This document shows, piece by piece, positions 6,024 through 8,730 of a stretch of DNA of 8,730 bases. Every line of letters starts with the position of its first letter. Positions within the stretch are counted from its first letter, which is position 1. Origin of the DNA: an uncultured Acidimicrobiales bacterium (GTDB lineage Bacteria; Actinomycetota; Acidimicrobiia; Acidimicrobiales; UBA10347); assembly GCA_937942965.1 (NCBI GenBank), contig CALDGN010000401.1, positions 1-8,730 on the forward strand, read 5' to 3'. The notes under the pieces are model-generated. The model searched no databases. It saw only the letters and a program-made list of their open reading frames with translations, and was not told where the DNA came from. The position numbers and the translations under genes were made by a program.

Positions 6024-8489
6024 ATGTCCGAAGACCTAGGCGACGACCCGAACCTCGACGAAGAGGACCACGAGTCGGTTATGGCGACCGCCCCGGCCGA
6101 CGGGGCTGAAGCCACTGCGGATGACGTCGCCGCGGCCGACGAAGCAGACAGCGACGACATGATCCGGTTTGGGCTGGCGCCCGAGGGTGTCGTCCCTCTG
6201 ATCCTTGGAGCGTCCGCAATCCTCGCTGCGTTCAGCGGCCAGCGGCCGACGGACAACCCCATTGCCGATTTCGCGCTCACGGCCGGCTTTGGCGCGCTCG
6301 TGCCCTGGCTTGCCGGGTACGCGACCCGTTCCCAGCTCATCGGCCTCGGCGCCGTGCTCGCGTTCTTCTTCAGCGGCTTCCAGTTGCCCGCCGCGTTGCT
6401 GGCCGGCCTCGGCCTCGTTGGTGCCGTCGCACTGAGCGAGCGCAAACGCTTCGACGCACCGAGCGCCATGATTCTGCAGACAATCGTCGGCGCCCTGGTC
6501 ACCCACGCCGCCCTGCATCTGCCGAACATTCGCTACGTCGGCACCGCTTCGCTGCTTGCCGCGATCTGCCTGGCACCAATGGTTCTCAGCGGATTCCGGG
6601 GTCTGCCCGACGGCATACGCGGTGATGTCCGCCGCGTTGCCATGTGGGTCGGCGCTTTCGCCGTCATCGCCACTGTGCTCACCGGTGTCGCCGCGCTCAC
6701 CGCTCGTGGCGCGGTCGAGACCGGCATCGAACAAGCCGAAGACGGCATCGACGCGCTCGAAGGCGGCGACCAAGATGCCGCAGTCGAGCTGCTCGAGTCT
6801 GCGCAAACGAACTTCAGCGATGCCAGCGGACGGCTCGGCGGCGTCCTTGCGCTTCCGTCACGCGTCGTGCCCATCGTGGCGCAACACAGCCGAGCGCTCG
6901 AGACTGCAGCAAACCAGGGGCAGAACCTGGCGGCTGCAGCGGTGCAAACCGTCACGACCGCCGACGTCGACCAGATCCGAGGCAGCAACGGCGCCATCGA
7001 TCTTGCGATCGTTGACGACGTAAACAGCGAGCTCACGAACGCGAACCGTGTCTTGCAGAACGCGCGAGCTTCAATCCGCTCGGTTCGTTCGCCATGGCTG
7101 GTCCCGTTCCTCGATGACCGGCTCGAGTCGGTCGAGGTTGAGCTGCAGGACGTCGTGGGCGATATCGACCTGGCAAACCACGCGACTGCGGTTGTGCCGG
7201 CGATTCTTGGCGCCGACGGAACACGCACCTACTTGGTGCTGTTCGTGCAGCCAGCCGAGTCTCGCGAGTTCGGCGGTTTCGTCGGCGCCTACGGCCTGCT
7301 CCAAGCCACCGAAGGCAAGTTGTCGCTGCTCGAATCCGGCTCAATCGACACCGAGTTCGGCACCGGCGAGGCGCTCTTCACGCAAGCCGGGCTGTTTCCC
7401 GAGGCCTACTTCGACAAGCGGCCCTACATCTTCCCCCAGAACCTGACCGGCGTCGCCGACCTACGAACCATCGCCGACGCAGCCAAAGATCTCGCTCCCC
7501 AATGGCGCGAAGACCCCGACTTCGTCCTCGACGGCGTGATGACGATCGACCCGCTCGCCCTCGGCGGGTTCCTCGAGCTCACCGGCCCGATCGAGGTCGC
7601 CGGACGTGATGAGCCAATCGATAGCACGAACGTTGCCGACTTCCTTCTGCGCGAGCAGTACCTCGAGTTCGACGGCGAGGATCGCGACGAGCGCCAAGAC
7701 GCACTGCGAGATCTGGCGGGAACGGCATTCGCCGAGCTGCTGTCCATCGAGATACCGGGCCCCGAGCGCCTCGGCGCCATCTTCGGCCCCCTCGCCCGGA
7801 GCGACCGGCTGACCTTTACGACCTTCGACGACTTCGAGAACGCCTTCCTCAGTCGCGTGCTGCTCGACGCCAATCTGCCGAATGTCAGCGAACAAGTCGA
7901 GATGATCGGCTGGTACCACGAGAGCGGCATCGCGGGGAAAATCGACGCCTATACCGAACGCGAGCTGACCTATGACGTGACGGTCAACCCGGCCACGGGC
8001 GAGACCAACGGCACGCTCACCATCGTCTATCGCAACAACGCGCCGGCCAACGCAGGCAGCTACGTGCTCGGCAACGTCGCCCGCGACGGCCTCGACGGCA
8101 CGCCCCTGACGACCGGCACCAACTTCGTCAACGTCGCGCTCTACACCCGCGCCGTCGTCGGCGAAGCCAGCGTCGACGAGGAACCGCTGAAGATCGAGGA
8201 CCCGAAGCCGTCGCTGAGTTATGAGCATCACCGATCCGCCATCGAGGTGCCGTTGAGCGAGGAACGCACCATCCAGGTCGGGATCCAAGGCCAGGTCGCA
8301 CCGGGCCGCTACGACCTGCTCGTCGCCGCTCAGGCCCTCGCCGTTGTCGGCGATTTCGAGGTCACGATTCGACCCACCACTGGCTGGAGCGTTGCGGCAG
8401 ACAACGTCGCCTCCGACGGTTCTTGGACCGTCTCAGGACCGCTTGATTTCCACCAAGCGATCTCCGTGGAGTTCGTCGCTGCTGGGTGA
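6024..8489 (+). CDS. Large polytopic membrane protein with DUF4012 domain
   Basis: 821 residues; molecular function unknown. The N-terminal 46 residues are strongly acidic and cytoplasmic. A cluster of about six hydrophobic helices follows (about 54-72, 83-100, 105-120, 122-138, 150-190 possibly as two, and 205-227). Residues 230-385 are mostly predicted helix, alternating acidic and alanine-rich, and probably external. The DUF4012 core begins near VVPAILGADGTRTYLVLFVQPAESREFGGF (about 390-419): the hallmark LGxDGxRTYLVLFxxPAExRxxGGFxGAYGLL pattern is seen almost intact. It continues through VLDGVMTIDPLALGGFLELTGPI (501-523). The C-terminal part (about 645-821) looks like beta-rich, immunoglobulin-like modules. 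DUF4012 proteins are common in actinobacteria, often near exopolysaccharide or cell-envelope genes, but no reaction is established. The ATG at 6024 is favoured by the -10-like TAACAT 8 nt upstream. It stands alone: dusB is divergent and the next gene has its own promoter. Confidence 0.9.
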   Translation: MSEDLGDDPNLDEEDHESVMATAPADGAEATADDVAAADEADSDDMIRFGLAPEGVVPLILGASAILAAFSGQRPTDNPIADFALTAGFGALVPWLAGYATRSQLIGLGAVLAFFFSGFQLPAALLAGLGLVGAVALSERKRFDAPSAMILQTIVGALVTHAALHLPNIRYVGTASLLAAICLAPMVLSGFRGLPDGIRGDVRRVAMWVGAFAVIATVLTGVAALTARGAVETGIEQAEDGIDALEGGDQDAAVELLESAQTNFSDASGRLGGVLALPSRVVPIVAQHSRALETAANQGQNLAAAAVQTVTTADVDQIRGSNGAIDLAIVDDVNSELTNANRVLQNARASIRSVRSPWLVPFLDDRLESVEVELQDVVGDIDLANHATAVVPAILGADGTRTYLVLFVQPAESREFGGFVGAYGLLQATEGKLSLLESGSIDTEFGTGEALFTQAGLFPEAYFDKRPYIFPQNLTGVADLRTIADAAKDLAPQWREDPDFVLDGVMTIDPLALGGFLELTGPIEVAGRDEPIDSTNVADFLLREQYLEFDGEDRDERQDALRDLAGTAFAELLSIEIPGPERLGAIFGPLARSDRLTFTTFDDFENAFLSRVLLDANLPNVSEQVEMIGWYHESGIAGKIDAYTERELTYDVTVNPATGETNGTLTIVYRNNAPANAGSYVLGNVARDGLDGTPLTTGTNFVNVALYTRAVVGEASVDEEPLKIEDPKPSLSYEHHRSAIEVPLSEERTIQVGIQGQVAPGRYDLLVAAQALAVVGDFEVTIRPTTGWSVAADNVASDGSWTVSGPLDFHQAISVEFVAAG

Positions 8490-8491
8490 GT

Positions 8492-8507
8492 GTTGCGAGG
8501 TCGCGAC
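8492..8507 (+). terminator. Hairpin directly after the DUF4012 gene
   Basis: GTTGCG (8492-8497) pairs with CGCGAC (8502-8507) over six base pairs with one G-T wobble and the loop AGGT. It begins 2 nt after the stop codon and is followed by AAAATTCTCC rather than a T-run. It is a possible U-tract-less terminator, weak on its own, but it sits at the right place between this gene and the next promoter. Confidence 0.35.
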
Positions 8508-8523
8508 AAAATTCTCCAATGAG

Positions 8524-8551
8524 TTGACGTGTCACCTCAATTGTCTATACT
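8524..8551 (+). promoter_or_regulatory. Strong SigA-type promoter for the secreted protein gene
   Basis: The -35 TTGACG (8524-8529) and -10 TATACT (8546-8551) are separated by 16 bp, five of six matches to the housekeeping consensus at each hexamer. The expected transcription start is near 8558-8562, giving a leader of about 65 nt. This is the best-defined promoter in the window. TGAC-GT-GTCA (8525-8534) overlaps the -35 as a small inverted repeat and could be an operator half-site pair, though it is short enough to be chance. Confidence 0.7.
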
Positions 8552-8590
8552 GGCCCTCTGCACAGCGCATACGCGCACACCTTTGGAAAA

Positions 8591-8612
8591 CGAAGAGCCA
8601 TATCGGCTCTCG
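8591..8612 (+). promoter_or_regulatory. Leader hairpin abutting the Shine-Dalgarno
   Basis: AGAGCC (8594-8599) and GGCTCT (8605-8610) form a perfect stem around the loop ATATC. Adding CG (8591-8592) paired with CG (8611-8612), with A8593 bulged, extends it to eight base pairs. The last paired base is the first G of the Shine-Dalgarno GGGAGGA. The hairpin lies in the untranslated leader, between the predicted transcription start and the start codon. It could stabilise the mRNA, present the Shine-Dalgarno, or tune ribosome access. No known riboswitch family is recognised. Confidence 0.45.
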
Positions 8613-8618
8613 GGAGGA
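8612..8618 (+). promoter_or_regulatory. Strong Shine-Dalgarno of the secreted protein gene
   Basis: GGGAGGA, with GGAGG ending 8 nt before the ATG at 8626, is near-ideal. It is by far the best ribosome-binding site in the window and fixes the start of the downstream gene. It contrasts with the other genes, most of which lack one. Confidence 0.75.
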
Positions 8619-8625
8619 ACCAATA

Positions 8626-8730
8626 ATGATTCGTAAGATGCTGGCAGCTGCTACCGCAGTCGCCATGATCCTGGTCGGTGTTCTGTCGCTGAACGCCGGC
8701 GCCAACACCAACTGTGGTGGGTACTACTTC
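8626..8730 (+). CDS. N-terminus of a secreted protein with Sec signal peptide
   Basis: The first 35 codons only; the gene runs off the right edge. The peptide starts MIRKMLAAATAVAMILVGVL, with two basic residues followed by a hydrophobic core of about 18 residues and then SLNAGA, which offers an A-x-A signal peptidase I site after A26. The mature part begins NTNCGGYYF, with an early cysteine. The cysteine is too far from the hydrophobic core and has no preceding lipobox (L-x-[AG]-C), so a lipoprotein is unlikely. The strong promoter, about 65-nt leader with a hairpin, and near-perfect Shine-Dalgarno suggest high expression. The family cannot be told from this fragment. Confidence 0.75.
   Translation, partial: MIRKMLAAATAVAMILVGVLSLNAGANTNCGGYYF

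Noticed and set aside
7461..8288. 275-residue minus-strand open frame opposite the DUF4012 gene
   Set aside because: Shadow frame of a well-supported coding region; no recognisable domain and no initiation signal.
1..8730. CRISPR array, insertion sequence, tRNA or integration site
   Set aside because: I saw no regularly spaced repeats, transposase motifs, cloverleaf-type sequence or direct-repeat borders when reading both strands by eye; gene content and composition are uniform.

Overview
High-GC window with actinobacterial character. The base composition, the MprAB-like two-component pair, the DUF4012 membrane protein, the frequent GTG/TTG starts, and the -10-like hexamers that sit 6-8 nt upstream of start codons with no Shine-Dalgarno (leaderless style) all point that way. 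The acidic proteins suggest a marine actinomycete, possibly Acidimicrobiia (Ilumatobacter-like). The phylum-level call is fairly safe; the genus-level call is a guess. No CRISPR array, transposase, tRNA, rRNA or phage gene is visible, and the gene content looks chromosomal and vertically inherited.

Layout from left to right. (1) The 3' end of a gene with an SH3-like C-terminus (1-159, +) converges on a four-helix membrane protein with a Pro/Tyr/Gln-rich cytoplasmic tail (174-1679, -), with a hairpin at their shared end. (2) A probable 34-residue single-helix membrane protein (1771-1875, -) is divergent from an MprA/OmpR-type response regulator (2005-2697, +). The histidine kinase (2702-4177, +) follows the regulator after 4 nt, so the two form a two-component operon. 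(3) The kinase converges with, and overlaps by 33 bp, a Maf-type nucleotide pyrophosphatase (4145-4771, -). Maf is the second gene of an operon led by a DusB-type tRNA-dihydrouridine synthase (4764-5969, -). (4) Divergent from dusB, after 54 bp, is an 821-residue polytopic DUF4012 protein (6024-8489, +). (5) A 136-bp intergenic region holds a good -35/-10 promoter, a leader hairpin next to a strong Shine-Dalgarno, and the start of a secreted protein cut by the window edge (8626-8730, +).

Functionally, the window combines envelope genes (two polytopic membrane proteins, a small membrane protein, a secreted protein and an envelope-stress-type two-component system) with two housekeeping RNA/nucleotide genes. 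No dramatic new system is evident. The more interesting signals are at the transcript level: a cluster of leaderless-type starts including one for the unlisted micro-protein, short hairpins without U-tracts directly after stop codons, and the structured leader at 8591-8612.
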